From Metridium senile (taxonomy: Eukaryota > Cnidaria > Anthozoa > Actiniaria > Metridiidae), in the NCBI GenBank assembly GCA_949775045.1, contig OX459102.1, positions 14,120,772 to 14,184,771 on the forward strand: a DNA stretch of 64,000 nt, written 5' to 3'. Under the pieces are notes generated by a model. The model did no database searches. It was not told the DNA's origin and worked only from the letters and a program-made list of their open reading frames with translations. Below, in pieces: positions 29,401 through 38,402 of the stretch. Numbering within the stretch: position 1 is the stretch's first letter; every line of letters begins with the position of its first letter. Position numbers and translations under genes: made by a program.

Positions 29401-32400
29401 TAAACTAAGCGATTATGATGATGATGGTCATGGTGATGGTTATGCATGGTCGTGGTAATGTTGATGACGATGATAACGAAATTCAAAACATAGAAACTTA
29501 ACGAAAATGATGATGATGGTCATGGTCATGATGACGATGATAACGAAATGCAAATCATAGAAACTAAACGATGATGATGGTCATGGTAATGATGATGATG
29601 ACAACGGAATGCAAATCATAGAAACTTAACGATAATGATGATGATGGTAATGGTAATGATGATGATGACAACGGAATGCAAATCATAGAAACTAAACGAT
29701 AATGATGATGATGGTCATGGTAATGATGATGATGACAACGGAATGCAAATCATAGAAACTTAACGAAAATGATGATGATGGTCATGGTCATGATGACGAT
29801 GATAACGAAATGCAAATCATAGAAACTACGATAATAATGATGATGGTCATGATGAGGATGATAATGACAACGAAATGCAAATCATTGAAACTAAACGATA
29901 ATGATGATGATGGTCATGGTCATGATGATGATGATAACGGAATGCAAATCATAGAAACTTAACGATAATGATGATGATGGTCATGGTCATGATGATGATG
30001 ATAACGGAATGCAAATCATTGAAACTAAACGATAATGACATCTGATGATGATGATGGTCATGGTCATGATGATGATGATAGCGGAATGCAAATCATAGAA
30101 ACTAAACGATAATGATGATGATGGTCATGGTAATGATGACAACGGAATGCAAATCATAGAAACTAAACGATAATGATGATGATGGTTATGATGATGATGA
30201 TGACAACGGAACATTGCAAATCATAGAAACTAAACGATAATGATGATGATGGTCATGGTAATGATGATGATGACAACGGAATGCAAATCATAGAAACTTA
30301 ACGATAATGATAATGATGGTCATGGTCATGATGATAATGACAACGAAATGCAAATCATAGATGATGGTGATGACAGTGGTGATGATGGTTTTGATATTGA
30401 CTTTGATATTTTACAAACGCCACAATTAGCCTTTTCCATATCGAGCAAGGGACTGGAACCAAGTTTCTTAAAATTAATTTAATTCAAAAATAAACCCCTT
30501 CACATGAAAGAACAGATACAAATTAGTAAAATTTGAAAGTTTGAACAAGTTTGTGCAAATTGCAACGAAATTATGGTATTTTAATTTTTTTCGAAAATAC
30601 AAAGAATGTATGGTTTGGAAGAACGTTTTGGAAGGACACCATACATTTCTCTGTAATTTTGGCAGAGTTTGGATGCTCATAATTTTTTTTCTTTTTAGCC
30701 AAACGTCCTGAAACTTGGTCAATAAGCTTATATTTAGTTACTCTCCCATGAGACTGGGTTATTTTTTCTGGAATCATAATCAAATTAGTTTTTCACACTC
30801 GTGCCTAGTACCTTGCTCGATATGAAAATGGCGAATAGCTGTTTGTTTGAGTTTTTAATTAGTAAGTTTAATGGTAAGAGCGTCTCTCAAATTTTGAAGA
30901 ACAATAGAAATAATCGCAAAACTAAATCAAACATCTTTTAGGTTCAAATCCAATCTCCTCAAGGCGTCGTCATGACAGCAGTTCTTCACCCCCATCATGC
31001 AGTTCGGTGCTTACCGGAAGTGAACCCAGATTTAGCTCAAGCCATTGTTCAAACAGATATTTCCGGTCCTATAGAAGCTACACATTTGGTGCAGACTGAA
31101 CTTCCTGTTGATCAATCCCAAGAACAACATTCGGAAATAACTGATCAAGTTCACTTAAGTCTTCCAAACCAAGGGACGTTGATTAGTGATTCCAGCGACC
31201 ATAGTATGGAGTCAAATAGCACAGATGTCAATGCTGAAGAAGTTGTTACTGCAGTACAAGACCATTGTACTGGGATGGTTACTTTAACTAGTGATTCACT
31301 GACAACACAGTGTAGTATTCATGAGGACGGTAGTAATGAAGCTACTATTACAACCAGTCACTATGAAACAGGTATATATCCCTTTGTTTTTTGTTTGTTT
31401 GTTTGTTTGTTACGTTTTTTTTCTAAAAAAAACCTTCCATTTAGATGTGACTACAAAACAGCAGACCGAAACTACACTTCAAATCGTTTCATTGTAGTTT
31501 TTTTTTCGTAAAAGAGTAGGTCCAGTTTTCTTGTCTAAAAGTGCATAGAATCATTCCCCTTCACATTTCCTTGCGCCATCTTGAAAGGTAGCCGGGCCTT
31601 TGCATAAAAGCGAGACAATTATTCACGTGTCTCTATCATTGCAAGCCCAACGTTTGTCTCGCTTCGATACAAAGGCCCGGCTTAAGATGGCGCAGGGAAC
31701 TATGAAGGGGATTATTGACAAAGTCGTTATAGACGCTAGAGAGAAATATATGGAACGAACCTTAGAGTGAAAAAAGGTGAGACTATAATAACAACTGAAT
31801 AGAGCTTGTACCTTTAAAAGATATGAAGAACAAAGTAATTATATTTTTTCACTTAAATGGTCATAAGATTTAAGAAGTTTTCTTTGATTGTATTGTTGCT
31901 AATTTCTTCTTTACCTCCTGAAGGCCCTGCTGCGATTGCTCAATCTCTTGATGGTACAGAACTCTGCCAATCTTCGAATTCCCAACAAAGATTAGGCGTT
32001 CGGTGTCTCCAAGTCACACCTTTGTCGTCTTCAATAACAACATATTCAACACCAGTGTTTTCCACCCAAACATCAACAGGTGTACCCGATGTATCCCAGC
32101 AAGCTTTGCAAAAAGAAGGGAATGAAGAGATTGAAATACCAGTGTCTGTCAATCATGTTTCTTTTTCAACTTCGGAAAATCTTTCTACATCAACGACGGA
32201 AGAGCTTCATGTAGCTTCCAGTGGTCTCGTCTCGAGTCAACAAGCCAATAATGCTCTGTCACATTCATTAGGGGAGGTTACCAATGGGGTTGAATTGACT
32301 TCCTCGCCACAGGTATCCCATCATGGGTTAACAAGTAGAAATCCTAATCTTTCAGACAGTGACCTCGTTCCACAAGCTGATCTTCCCGAACATTTTCTAC

Positions 32401-32630
32401 AGTCACAAGCAGATGACCCAGTTGAACTTTCTCTCCCATCATCAAATAGTGAAGACATTGTGATGTCATCAGGAGTATCACCCACATCAATGCATCCTGT
32501 GATTTCAGCAAGTCAAGTAGTTGTGTCTATTAATGATGTAACTATGGCAACGTTTTCTTCATCTGATTCCCTTATGATTATGGGGCAGGATGGAGAAGAA
32601 TGTGTCATTGTTGAAGAAGGGTGTCAATAA
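20476..32630 (+). CDS. DMTF1: DMTF1-like Myb-type transcription factor, complete (13 coding exons)
   Basis: Exons 20476-20653, 21106-21215, 22198-22429, 22870-22946, 23428-23506, 24101-24322, 24673-24826, 25449-25592, 26325-26404, 27778-27945, 29130-29368, 30942-31371, 31924-32630. All have GT/AG borders and phases close to 2820 nt, 939 aa. A TAA lies directly before the ATG in frame. Residues 1-173 are acidic. Myb-like repeats: WKQGMWSKEENEIL then ITDANVIIFDMSKDDRKDFY (174-225); YTPEEVKQL with WATIGIAMGRSASSVKDRY (250-295); GKWTAEEEERL with WSSVAEKVETRSEKQCRSKW (300-351); EWTKQDEIKL with VRSPQWLRSKWW (365-412). The C-terminal half is Ser/Thr/Gln-rich and acidic, as for a transactivation region. 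In vertebrates DMTF1 is a nuclear DNA-binding factor tied to cyclin D and ARF; that role here is inference. Longer than human (about 760 aa), mainly in the tail. Confidence 0.95.
20935..20999. repeat. Palindromic ATGATATAC/GTATATCAT repeats in intron 1 of the DMTF1-like gene
   Basis: Several alternating copies of ATGATATAC and GTATATCAT form a self-complementary array. Confidence 0.7.
21223..21517. mobile_element. MITE family A copy 1 (intron 2 of the DMTF1-like gene)
   Basis: Ends TTACAGC / GCTGTAA with TA flanks. Inner arms contain CCTTACCGTGGCCACCCAAT and its inverse. A second copy lies in SUCLG2 intron 1 (39782-40068) in the opposite orientation. Confidence 0.88.
21573..21889. mobile_element. 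MITE, 317 bp, TA flanked (intron 2 of the DMTF1-like gene)
   Basis: Ends TTAGACAGTTTGAT / ATCAAACTGTCTAA, TA on both sides, plus inner inverted stretches GACCAATTTT / AAAATTGGTC. Confidence 0.85.
22985..23285. mobile_element. Dispersed repeat family B copy 1 (intron 4 of the DMTF1-like gene)
   Basis: GTGTTTACATGGGACTA and GATAATCCTAGCA at the left, and inverted GACAGGAAGATCCTAGTGCT at the right. It is related to 36030-36310 in TMEM243 intron 3. Confidence 0.7.
23560..23800 (-). mobile_element. Possible tRNA-derived SINE (intron 5 of the DMTF1-like gene)
   Basis: On the minus strand GTAGCTGATAGAAAGAG resembles an A box, and TTAGTTCAAACCC some 35 bp later resembles a B box. No intact tRNA fold could be drawn, so this is not called a tRNA gene. 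Confidence 0.35.
26086..26288. mobile_element. MITE family C copy 1 (intron 8 of the DMTF1-like gene)
   Basis: Ends TATAAACAGGTTCCCATTTA / inverse, with a short direct repeat CCCATTTAAATCTGTACT in the left arm. Closely related to 27512-27727. Confidence 0.88.
26405..27345. repeat. GAT-rich minisatellite in intron 9 of the DMTF1-like gene
   Basis: Units of about 45-55 bp containing GATTAATTTTTGATTATTGTG and GGTGGTGTTGATG. The array runs 26405-26580 and 26885-27345 and is interrupted by the SINE at 26625-26880. Confidence 0.9.
26625..26880 (-). mobile_element. tRNA-derived SINE inside the minisatellite
   Basis: Minus strand reads GGGTGGCGTGGTGGTTTACC (A-box-like) and then GGTTCAACTCCCGA (B box) about 35 bp on. 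It is followed by a central stretch with CCGGGTTATCCGG. The head faces the right side. Confidence 0.6.
27512..27727. mobile_element. MITE family C copy 2 (intron 9 of the DMTF1-like gene)
   Basis: Same element as 26086-26288, in the same orientation, about 1.4 kb away. Here the direct repeat GTACAAATTTAAATGGGA is doubled in the right arm as well. Confidence 0.88.
27968..28025 (-). mobile_element. LINE 3'-tail fragment
   Basis: An ATA-rich tract followed by TTTTTATAGCGCCATTATAACG, the inverse of the CR1/L2 tail signature seen at 17100-17165. Confidence 0.55.
28081..28290. repeat. 38-bp tandem repeat, about 5.5 copies
   Basis: The unit starts TGTATATAAATTGATATTAA and ends GTTATCTAT(T/A)GTT. 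Intron 10 of the DMTF1-like gene. Confidence 0.93.
28312..28460. repeat. Diverged copy of the 31550-31716 foldback element
   Basis: CCCCTTCACATTTCCCTGCG, CATCTTGAAAG and TGTCTCTATCATTGCAAGC are shared with the element at 31550-31716; the right end is missing. Confidence 0.7.
29408..30365. repeat. Minisatellite, about 70-bp unit, about 13 copies (intron 11 of the DMTF1-like gene)
   Basis: The unit combines a GATGATGATGGTCATGGT block with a conserved AATGCAAATCATAGAAACT. It contains ATGCAAAT, which matches the octamer (POU) motif, in nearly every copy. Confidence 0.93.
31550..31716. mobile_element. Foldback MITE (intron 12 of the DMTF1-like gene)
   Basis: Ends AATCATTCCCCTTCACA / inverse; inner arms GCGCCATCTT, GCCGGGCCTTTG and AAGCGAGAC are all mirrored. 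Confidence 0.88.
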
Positions 32631-32751
32631 TATGTTTGTGATTGACTGATGTAACCATAGATGCCATGTTGTCCATATTAAACTTAACATGCTGTCACCT
32701 TAATTTTAACAACAGAGTTTTAGACCATCCAGTTCCCATCGTCGTTATTTC

Positions 32752-32805
32752 TTACTGCGCATGCTCGACGAAGTATCTTGATAGGTTGTTGAGCATGCGC
32801 AGTAA
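32752..32805. repeat. Short inverted repeat, TTACTGCGCATGCTCGA
   Basis: 17-bp arms at 32752-32768 and 32789-32805, probably within the DMTF1 3'UTR. Confidence 0.7.
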
Positions 32806-33009
32806 CAATTAATGACAATAGAAACAAGATTGAGTTTTTGATGGGAGCCACATATTATTCTTTGAGTGCCCCTAGTAAGGGTAGATTGGACACAATGTTG
32901 AAAAGGCATTTGATCACAGCACTGATAAACTTCTGAAATCTGAGCCTATGATAAACTTTCAGCTTGCAACTTTTAAGAAAATACATTACTGCATCTTTAC
33001 TAAGAAGAA

Positions 33010-33015
33010 AATAAA
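33010..33015 (+). terminator. Candidate poly(A) signal AATAAA of the DMTF1-like gene
   Basis: First clear AATAAA, about 380 bp after the stop codon. Confidence 0.35.
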
Positions 33016-33098
33016 ATATTAATTTGGTTGATGGTGACTGATTTGACTTATGCAATACTCCAGTTTCTCCAGTTGCAAAAATTCAAATGTGCATACAC

Positions 33099-33239
33099 CG
33101 AATCGAAATATGGCGACATATTTGAGTAACAATTCTTCTTGACTGCCAAGCCTCGCATACATATGAAAACAGTTTTCCAATTTGAACACGAGGCTAGACA
33201 GTCAAGAACAATAAGAGTACGCCATATTTCGATTCAGTC
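33099..33239. mobile_element. Foldback element D
   Basis: Arms ACCGAATCGAAATATGGCG / inverse and GACTG..CCTCG / inverse. A half copy lies at about 57258-57340. Confidence 0.8.
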
Positions 33240-33283
33240 TATGACAGCATTTTTCCATGCTTGGAATTTGTTCTCGCTTTGCT

Positions 33284-33420
33284 TCTTCTGATATTCCTGT
33301 GCGTGCTGACATTGCTACTTTTGATATTCCTGCACATGCTCTATCTTTGCAACCCCTGATATTCCTGCTCATTTTTCCTCTTTGATAAGGCTGATATTCC
33401 TGGTATGAAACGTTTTCACT
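33284..33420. repeat. Degenerate tandem repeat with GATATTCCTG
   Basis: Four spaced copies of GATATTCCTG in about 135 bp. Confidence 0.6.
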
Positions 33421-33430
33421 TCCGTTTGTT

Positions 33431-33563
33431 AGCCTGGAAAACAGGCGTTCTTTTGGGTTTTTCGGAAAAATCGGCATGCTTCTCGCGGGTATCACGACGA
33501 CAAAGTAAGCCAAAAATCTGATTTTTCCGAAAAACCCAAAAGGACGCCTGTTTTGCAGGCTAG
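33431..33563. mobile_element. Foldback element, arms about 42 bp
   Basis: AGCCTGGAAAACAGGCG and TTTTGGGTTTTTCGGAAAAA with close inverses at the right end. Confidence 0.88.
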
Positions 33564-34277
33564 TTTTTTATGTCCAACTTTTATTTATTTATTGCGTTTT
33601 TTGTCTATTTTTTGTGTTGTTTTCCAATCCCCCTTTAATACGCTCCCCTCTAATATTCTGCTAGTCCCTGCATGCTTTATAACAGCACACATGCACAGTT
33701 TTAGTGATTTTCCTATAAGGACTGAGATCTCAAGATTTAGTTTATCGGGTGTTCTGTGTTACTAGATCTTCTGGCAATGTTAAGGTAAGCATTTTTATGT
33801 CCATTCTCTAACACTAGGAGATTTGGGTATTATACAGAATTCATTATATTTAAAATGTATTTTTTTTATTGAGTCCATTTAATGCTAGAGTACAAACACT
33901 AAACGTTTGTGTTATATTTAGCACTTTAATTTTTTTCTTTTAAAAATCACCAATAATTAATGAGAATCTTTATACAAAAGAAATCATTTCCGTAACAAGT
34001 TCTGTAAATCTCATCACACATCACAGATTTTGTCCTGATTTGCATTAGTTTCAACTTGAATTTTTTCAACCAGATTTACTTTTATCTTGACAATTTTAGT
34101 AAAATATGAAAGAACTAACGTTTGACTTTCATAAGTACTATACAATATTCAAGTCTATCTGTATGGGATAGACAATGGCTCATCTTCATCTCACAATTGT
34201 AGATTACATACAGATAAGTCACTCATATTGTATATTATTAACTAATCAAAATTAAATAGCTATGCAATTCAGGCATT

Positions 34278-34544
34278 AGGGACATGTCAGAAATTAGCAG
34301 GGGGGGAGGGGGGGGGGGGGTGGAGTTTTGAAATGATGTGATGAAAATTTCATGACCCTCCCAAAGTAAAGGATCATAATATCTTGACCCTACCCTATGT
34401 CACAGTGCCTTCTTTTGCACAATCCTCATTTTTGGTGGTTTATTATTTTGTGACCTTCCCTTTTTAGGTTCTTAAAAAGTGATGACCCTCCCCCAGTTTC
34501 CACCACCCCCCCCCCCCCCCCCTGCTAATTTCTGACAAGTCCCT
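34278..34544. mobile_element. Foldback element carrying G and C homopolymers
   Basis: Ends AGGGACATGTCAGAAATTAG / inverse, with a G-run at about 34301-34320 and a matching C-run at about 34504-34522. Confidence 0.88.
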
Positions 34545-34616
34545 TATATGGGTTTCTCTAATAGGATCTTAAAATGAATTCAATATTTTTATATCTATTT
34601 TTATATGCACTAGAGT

Positions 34617-34766
34617 ATATAGACCTCTTTGCCTTCCTTGTTTGTTTACCCATTTCAGACCATGCGGTTCAACCCTTGAGAGTTGAATTATCCAAAAGTA
34701 AATTTCATGTGGTGTGTCACATGGTCTGAAATGGGAAATTTGCAAATGGAGGTAAAGAGGTCTATT
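34617..34766. mobile_element. Foldback element, 150 bp
   Basis: TATAGACCTCTTTGCC and CCCATTTCAGACCATG at left, inverses at right. Confidence 0.85.
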
Positions 34767-35411
34767 ACCAAGTATGCTGTTATCCCATTGTTTTCCACTG
34801 TTCAGTATAAAATTACTATTAGAAATAATGTATTTTATTCTAGTTGTTGTGGTAAGGCTTTATAAGAGCACAAATTTTAGCATGTGTGTTTGCATGATGA
34901 TCAATTTGTATTTTATAAAAGAAATAGAAAAGTTGCATTGTGCTGCATGCAGTTATAAAGCACTTGGGGATTGTCAGAAGTGTTGAGAAGCACTCTGCTT
35001 TCTGTCACTCTTCTCTTAATACTTCTCTCGTGTTGTGACAACTCTGCACACAGGCAGCCCATACTCATTATTTGACAACATCGAAAAATAAAGGTACAAA
35101 ATGAAAAGATACATTTCAATTGTTTTTATAATCTATTTTAGTTGTTAATAAATGCTTATATAACGTTTTTTTATACAGTGATTGGAATATGTTAGTTGCA
35201 AAGCTTCTTATTTAATAAGTGTTTATCAACAATAAAAATGAATAAAATTTAAAAAAAAACATGAATTTTTTATTTTTATTTTGTTATTTTATTTTTCAAT
35301 GTTGTCAAATAATGTTTTTGGGCTGCCTGTGCTCTGCACGCTTTATAACTGCACAGTTTTCAATTTCTTTATTAGTCTTCTATTGGTACAAAATATTGTA
35401 CACTTTCAGCA

Positions 35412-35417
35412 TTTATT
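35412..35417 (-). terminator. Candidate poly(A) signal of TMEM243
   Basis: AATAAA on the minus strand (TTTATT on plus), about 23 bp past the stop codon; unusually close but well placed. Confidence 0.5.
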
Positions 35418-35439
35418 TTACACTTTTAGTGTTTGTTCT

Positions 35440-38027
35440 CTAATGATGTTTCTTTGGATAGTAAAATGTATTTGCAGCTACACAAAGCACAATTAATGTA
35501 AAGCAATTATAGTATATAAGTTTACGAAACTTCGGGTCTAAATCACCTCTTCTGTACCAGAATATCTGTAACAAAGAAATTAAATAAGTATCAAATGAAT
35601 GATGATAAACTGTGATGGTCATGGGGCTTGTAGTCTTAAGAATAACTGTTGGTCTTCAGGTTACTACCTAACATGTTCACAAACTTAGCAGATATATGTC
35701 TGTACATACACCTAATTCAAAAAAGGTTGACGGGGCGAACTGCGATTGGCGATTGCACGACCGGGAGGAACCGTATTAGTAATACAAATTCCTTCTTATT
35801 CTTTTCTAAATTACCCAAACAATGCCTCAATCGTTCAGCGAAACCTTCGAGACAACCATCTAAGGTCATCGCTGAACAGTGGAGGTATTGTTTGGGTAAT
35901 TTAGAATGGAATAAGAAGAAATTGGTATAACCCACAGTCCCTTCCGGTCGTGCAATCGCCAATCGCCAATCGCCAATCGCTGTTCTCCACGTCAACCTTT
36001 TTTAATTAGGTGTATACATATACCCTTATAAGGGGGTGTTTACAAGGGACTAGGATAATCCTAGCAGGTGAATCAACTTTACGTTTCATTTACATGAGAA
36101 CTTGACCATTTACTTTATCACCAGCATTAATAAAGTGAACCCCAGTACTAGGATCTTCCTATCTGTGAGACAGGAAGATCCTATAGTGCTAGGAAGATCC
36201 TAGTACCCAATAGAAAATATAAATGGAAATACAGTAATTGTATATAGCGGCTAGGTGGATTTGCCTGCTAGGAAGATCCAAGTGCCAGGATCTTCCTTAT
36301 CCTATAAGATGATTTCACAAATACTTACTAAAACAAGTTCTCCAATACATGCTAGAATAATGGCCATTGCTAACAGAACATTCTTAAATTGTGGTTGCCA
36401 TGGTATCAATGAACTAATAAACGTAAACTACAAAGAAAGCAAATATAGAAAGTCAATACGTGAGCGTAGTGTTTACAAATGTTGGTATTGTGATATGCAT
36501 TTGCCAACCATTTTGACAATATAATTTTTAATTTTCTTTGTTCTAATAACAAAGATTAGTTGGCAAAACCATAACAAAATATGTCACTGTAAGTCCACCT
36601 ATAAATGATAAATAAACAAATAAAGAGTACATAAAATGTATGATAAATAAATAGATCAATAAATAGATTTATAATAAATGGATAAATGAATAACTGGATA
36701 TATAAAAAATGAATAAAAGAATACATATTTTTTGTAGGCCAGTAAAGCATAAAACAAGTATATAGTTATATAATGCATGCAGGTGTTCAAAACTATTCCT
36801 ATAGGCTCAATGAAATCTCTCTGGTAGACTATCTCTCTTGCAAGCAATATGAGAGGTTTAGCCTGCTACAAATAGGAAGGTTTTGTTTTAGCAACCTGAC
36901 AAGGACATGCATACACTGGGGTCATCCTACTCTGATGCATGAGTCCATCATTGAGGAAGACACTGCTGTTCTGACAGCCAGTTAAATGGTTAATGTAATG
37001 CAAAACAGTGATGTGTGGAGGAAATTATATTCCAGGAACTATTCTGTTCTCACCACAGGAAGCCCAACCTTATCAATTTTGGAGACAGAAGACTTCTATC
37101 CAGGTAATGATATAACAAGATATACTAGTTTACTTGCTAGTTTCCATTTATATAACAATATATATTGATATTAGCTTATAATTAGGTGAACATATCTATA
37201 CTTGCATTGAAGTACTTGTCAGGGGCCGGTTGTACGAAGGGTGAATAGCGCTATCCACCGGATAAATCCTTATCCAGCGAATAAAATCTATAAAAAACCT
37301 ATATGCAGTGGATAACTTTTATCTGCGGATAACTTTATCCACCCTTCGTACAACCGGGGCTTCCTGTGGCTACAATGAAATACTGCTTGAAAAATAATTT
37401 TGCCTATTTCCACTAATTGGAAAATTTCTACATTCAGTTAAGATTATCATAACCCAAAATAGTAATAATTAATATCGACTTTGTCTGTTATATATTGAAT
37501 ATTCACTTCATCTTTAGCGAATAATTGTGAAATAACAATATGAATTGCCAAAAACAAATAAAATAAATGAAAACGGAAGTGTGGACGTGACTGTGATAAT
37601 GTTATCAAAACACAAGATTTTTAGAACTTACCAAAACTAGAACGATTGTGAATCCTCCTATGGCGTAATTAAGGTATTTATCCTGCAAATAATTTTATAA
37701 AGTCATTCTATAATATTTTTCGTCAAAATCAATGAAATATTAGGAAAAATATTTACAAAAAAATATCTTGAGTTTAATAACAATATATTTTTATTTGATG
37801 TCGATGAACGTTTGCTATAAGTCCTATAAATTTATGTATTTTCAAATTGAAATCGTGAATTGAAAATTAAATCGTACGTACATGTATGTCATAATTTCGT
37901 ACATGGTACGACATTCAAAGTCAGTCATAACAAAATAATAAAATGTATAAATAAAAAAAAAATCATTGCTTCCTACCCTCGGCCTTGCAACTCCAAATAA
38001 TGGCACTGTATCTGTCCCATCGTACAT
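35440..38027 (-). CDS. TMEM243: TMEM243-like four-exon membrane protein, complete
   Basis: Exons 37977-38027 (MYDGTDTVPLFGVARPR), 37632-37682 (DKYLNYAIGGFTIVLVL), 36329-36427 (FTFISSLIPWQPQ, then KNVLLAMAIILACIGELVL) and 35440-35565 (IFWYRRGDLDPKFRKLIYYN to stop). Every junction is phase 0 with good GT/AG sites; total 108 aa, against about 118 in human. The strongest family signature is WYRxGDLxPKFRKLIYY followed by a hydrophobic segment ending CVAANTFYY. NRPLFG/VPLFG near the N-terminus and the hydrophobic segments also fit. Four hydrophobic stretches are visible, two of them short. Molecular function is unknown in the family. 3' end faces DMTF1; 5' end faces SUCLG2. Confidence 0.92.
35708..36012. 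mobile_element. Foldback element E copy 1 (TMEM243 intron 3)
   Basis: Ends ACACCTAATTC / GAATTAGGTGT-like, arms with AAAAGGTTGACG and repeated CGATTGG units. More copies lie at 42091-42183 (partial) and 42317-42610. Confidence 0.85.
36030..36310. mobile_element. Dispersed repeat family B copy 2 (TMEM243 intron 3)
   Basis: GTGTTTACAAGGGACTAGGA at left and repeated AGGAAGATCCTA at right; related to 22985-23285. Confidence 0.7.
37221..37361. mobile_element. Foldback element (TMEM243 intron 2)
   Basis: GCCGGTTGTACGAAGGGT / ACCCTTCGTACAACCGG ends and GGATAA / TTATCC inner repeats. Confidence 0.88.
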
Positions 38028-38394
38028 GATGAGCAAAATAGTTCAAATAAAGTTCAAATAAAGGTTATATTTTGTAGCACAACTAAAATCGTACTGAAAA
38101 AATCAAGTCCAACACAAGATCATATTGCACATTTGATCACTTTACGGCGAAATCTCCCCATCGATTCCTCCACAATGAGCAGGATAGTAAAATGTTATTA
38201 ATGCAGAATATTCCTCTTGAGTTTTGAAGCAAAATCAGCTGTGATTATGAAAATTCTGCAGTCTTTTTCCAACCAAAATGCAAAATGTTTTCAATCTTAC
38301 AAAGTATGGTCACATGCCTTGAAGACTGCGTCTGCAGTGTATATTGTCAGCGTATCCACCTGTACGCATGAGTGTTCTTTCCTTGGAATCCAAG
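38028..38394. promoter_or_regulatory. Probable bidirectional promoter between TMEM243 and SUCLG2
   Basis: The two start codons diverge across 367 bp and the interval carries no repeat element. The right end, 38392-38402 (AAGATGGCGGC), matches the YY1 consensus and contains the SUCLG2 start codon. No TATA box stands out. Transcription start sites are not visible. Confidence 0.6.
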
Positions 38395-38402
38395 ATGGCG
38401 GC
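38392..38402 (+). promoter_or_regulatory. YY1-like motif over the SUCLG2 start codon
   Basis: AAGATGGCGGC is an exact match to the consensus I know for YY1; in vertebrates such sites often overlap the start codon of mitochondrial genes. Binding here is inference. Confidence 0.5.

Noticed and set aside
29408..30365. Regularly spaced repeats, considered as a CRISPR-like array
   Set aside because: Repeat and spacer are not distinct, the DNA is an animal intron, and units vary like a minisatellite.
36255..36524. Plus-strand 89-aa ORF
   Set aside because: Antisense to TMEM243 exon 3 and repeat family B; no splice or domain support.
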